From Actinomycetes bacterium (GTDB lineage: Bacteria; Actinomycetota; Actinomycetes; Mycobacteriales; Micromonosporaceae), in the NCBI GenBank assembly GCA_023437285.1, contig JAEZGP010000669.1:1-5883 (forward strand): a DNA stretch of 5,883 nucleotides. Direction: 5' to 3'. Within the stretch, counting starts at the first letter, position 1. Each line of letters starts with the position of its first letter. A program made the translations under genes and the position numbers. The notes below the pieces were generated by a model. The model was not told the origin of the DNA. It searched no databases and saw nothing but the letters and a program-made list of their open reading frames with translations. Shown piece after piece: positions 4,641-5,883 of the stretch.

Positions 4641-5883
4641 TCAGCCGGGCAGGCGGATGCTCTGCGGGTGGTGGAAGAAGTCCGTCGGGTCGTACTCGCC
4701 CTTGATGGTTTGCAGGCGCGGGTAGTTGGCGCCGTAGTAGGCCCCGGCCCAGTCGGACAGGCCGGCGTCGGCGTAGTTCTGGTAGACCTCGCCGCTCAGG
4801 TGCGGCGCGAGCGCGTCACACAGCTCGTCGGTCCAGCGCAGGTTCGCCTCGGCCTCCTCGTCGCGTACCCACTGCGCGATGACCGAGATGTTGAACAGGC
4901 GGGAGCGGTGCACGAACGCGGTCGCGTCCGGGGCCACCGCGCCGATCGCGCCGCCGCCGAGCAGGTCGAAGCGCAACATCGAGTACCCCGACGGCATGCG
5001 GCGCGCCGCGTCCACGATGATCCCGAACGCCTCGTCGGAGAACCCTCCGTCGGCGAAGTACCCGCCCCGCCAGGACAGCTGCAGCCCGTACATGATCTCG
5101 TTGCCCAACGCGGTCTGCAGGTCGAGGTACGACATCGGCTCGAACGCGTCGAACAGCGGCGTGCCGACCGCGCGCAGCGGCGCCAGTTCCCGCTCGCCGT
5201 CCTCGACGGAGCCCACGTGCAGGCCGTAGGCCAGCAGGACCGGCTCGCCGTCCGGGTACGGGTCGGTCACGATCGCCAGGTAGATCGACAGGCGGTCCTC
5301 GTCGCGGCCGACGTACAGGTCGCGGTACGCGCGCAGGACGGCCTCGGCGTCGTCGAGCGACCAGGCCATCACCCCGCCCAGCAGCGTCAACGGCACCGGG
5401 TCCAGGCGGTAGGTCAGGCTCGTCACGACGCCGAACCCCGCGCCGCCCGCCCCGCGCAGCGCCCATAGCAGGTCGGGGTGCTCGTCCTCGGTGACGGTCA
5501 GCACCTCGCCGGCCGCGGTGACCAGTCGCGCCGCGAGGATGTGGTCGCAGCCCAGCCCGTACGTGCGGGACAGGAAGCCGTACCCGCCGCCCATGCTGTA
5601 GCCGGCGTTGCGTACGGTCGGGCACTCGCCGCCCGGCCCGGCCAGCCCGTGCTCGACGTACGTGACCTGGTCCAGTTCGCGCCAGCCGCAGCCCGCGCCG
5701 GCGACCACGGTCGCGGTCGCCGGGTCGAACGCGAGGTCCTTGAGCCCGCCCGTGTCGATGACCAGCCCGCCGTCCACAAGGGAGAAACCGGCCGCGTGGT
5801 GGCCGCCGCCGCGCACGGCCACGGCCAGCCCGGCCTCCCGGGCGAACCGTACGGCCGCCGCCACGTCGGCCTCGTCCGCGCAC
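4641..5883 (-). CDS. FAD-linked oxidase, berberine-bridge-enzyme type with bicovalent FAD, 5' end beyond the window
   Basis: This is a flavoprotein oxidase of the PCMH/VAO fold (FAD-binding domain first, BBE domain last). Relative to the first valine codon at 5864, RGGGHH (18-23) supplies His22 for 8-alpha-histidyl FAD linkage and GECPTV (79-84) supplies Cys81 for 6-S-cysteinyl linkage. Their separation of 59 matches, as I recall, His71/Cys130 of glucooligosaccharide oxidase. GGGYGFLSRTYGL follows, and the C-terminal BBE domain is clear from about 361 on (YQNYAD ... YYGANYPRL ... YDPTDFFHHPQSI), where the final motif closes the FAD site. The frame stays open to the edge and reads CADEADV before that valine, a normal internal segment of this family, so the real start lies outside; probably some 40-80 residues, possibly including a secretion signal, are missing. 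Substrates in the family include oligosaccharides, alkaloids and polyketide intermediates; none can be chosen here. The residues after the cysteine read VRNAG instead of the usual VGxGG. Confidence 0.93.
   Translation of the reverse strand, partial: CADEADVAAAVRFAREAGLAVAVRGGGHHAAGFSLVDGGLVIDTGGLKDLAFDPATATVVAGAGCGWRELDQVTYVEHGLAGPGGECPTVRNAGYSMGGGYGFLSRTYGLGCDHILAARLVTAAGEVLTVTEDEHPDLLWALRGAGGAGFGVVTSLTYRLDPVPLTLLGGVMAWSLDDAEAVLRAYRDLYVGRDEDRLSIYLAIVTDPYPDGEPVLLAYGLHVGSVEDGERELAPLRAVGTPLFDAFEPMSYLDLQTALGNEIMYGLQLSWRGGYFADGGFSDEAFGIIVDAARRMPSGYSMLRFDLLGGGAIGAVAPDATAFVHRSRLFNISVIAQWVRDEEAEANLRWTDELCDALAPHLSGEVYQNYADAGLSDWAGAYYGANYPRLQTIKGEYDPTDFFHHPQSIRLPG

Noticed and set aside
4668..5468. 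Plus-strand 266-residue open frame opposite the oxidase
   Set aside because: Composition is dominated by Val, Gln, Arg and Ala with no motif; the minus-strand oxidase explains this region fully.
5862..5864. GTG at 5864 as the real start of the oxidase
   Set aside because: The frame remains open upstream to the window edge and the preceding residues continue the normal FAD-binding domain.

Overview
The window is very G+C-rich, and its codons strongly favour G or C at the third position. It encodes a predicted F420-dependent oxidoreductase, an ECF42-type sigma factor and a stand-alone Clp N-domain protein paired with a tiny HTH protein. Together these point to a high-GC actinomycete (Streptomyces, Nonomuraea or Actinomadura-like); genus cannot be fixed from the sequence. 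No rRNA, tRNA, CRISPR array, insertion sequence or integrase was seen. Coding density is close to complete. The only gap above 20 bases between genes is the 95-base divergent control region at 2758-2852.

Layout, left to right. (1) The plus-strand pair 1-2088 is a 5'-truncated ECF42-type sigma factor with a C-terminal TPR-like domain, followed after 9 bases by an F420-dependent luciferase-like (LLM) oxidoreductase. (2) The minus-strand pair 2757-2094 is a 68-residue HTH protein followed after 1 base by a 151-residue Clp N-domain protein with no ATPase module. (3) The shared region 2758-2852 carries three 18-bp dyad sites of the form TGTCA-N8-TGACA at 28-29 bp intervals. The first two are arms of a perfect 17-bp inverted repeat, and mirror-image promoter-like elements are embedded in them. 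(4) The plus-strand pair 2853-4633 is a class A FAD-dependent aromatic-hydroxylase-type monooxygenase, overlapping by 4 bases a MazG-like nucleotide pyrophosphohydrolase-type protein. (5) On the minus strand, 5883-4641, is a berberine-bridge-type oxidase with residues for bicovalent FAD attachment; it runs off the right edge.

How the parts may work together. The most interesting unit is 2094-4633: an HTH/Clp-N pair transcribed away from a monooxygenase/MazG pair, with three operator-like sites between them. The simplest reading is a locally autoregulated redox or detoxification module. The HTH protein, or another dimeric regulator, would occupy the dyads and shut both promoters, and the Clp-N protein could link the regulator to Clp proteolysis or sense damaged protein. 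This is inference. Three flavin or deazaflavin oxidoreductases in 5.9 kb suggest an accessory metabolic or xenobiotic-response region, but no polyketide synthase, NRPS or other biosynthetic core gene is present, so a natural-product cluster cannot be claimed.
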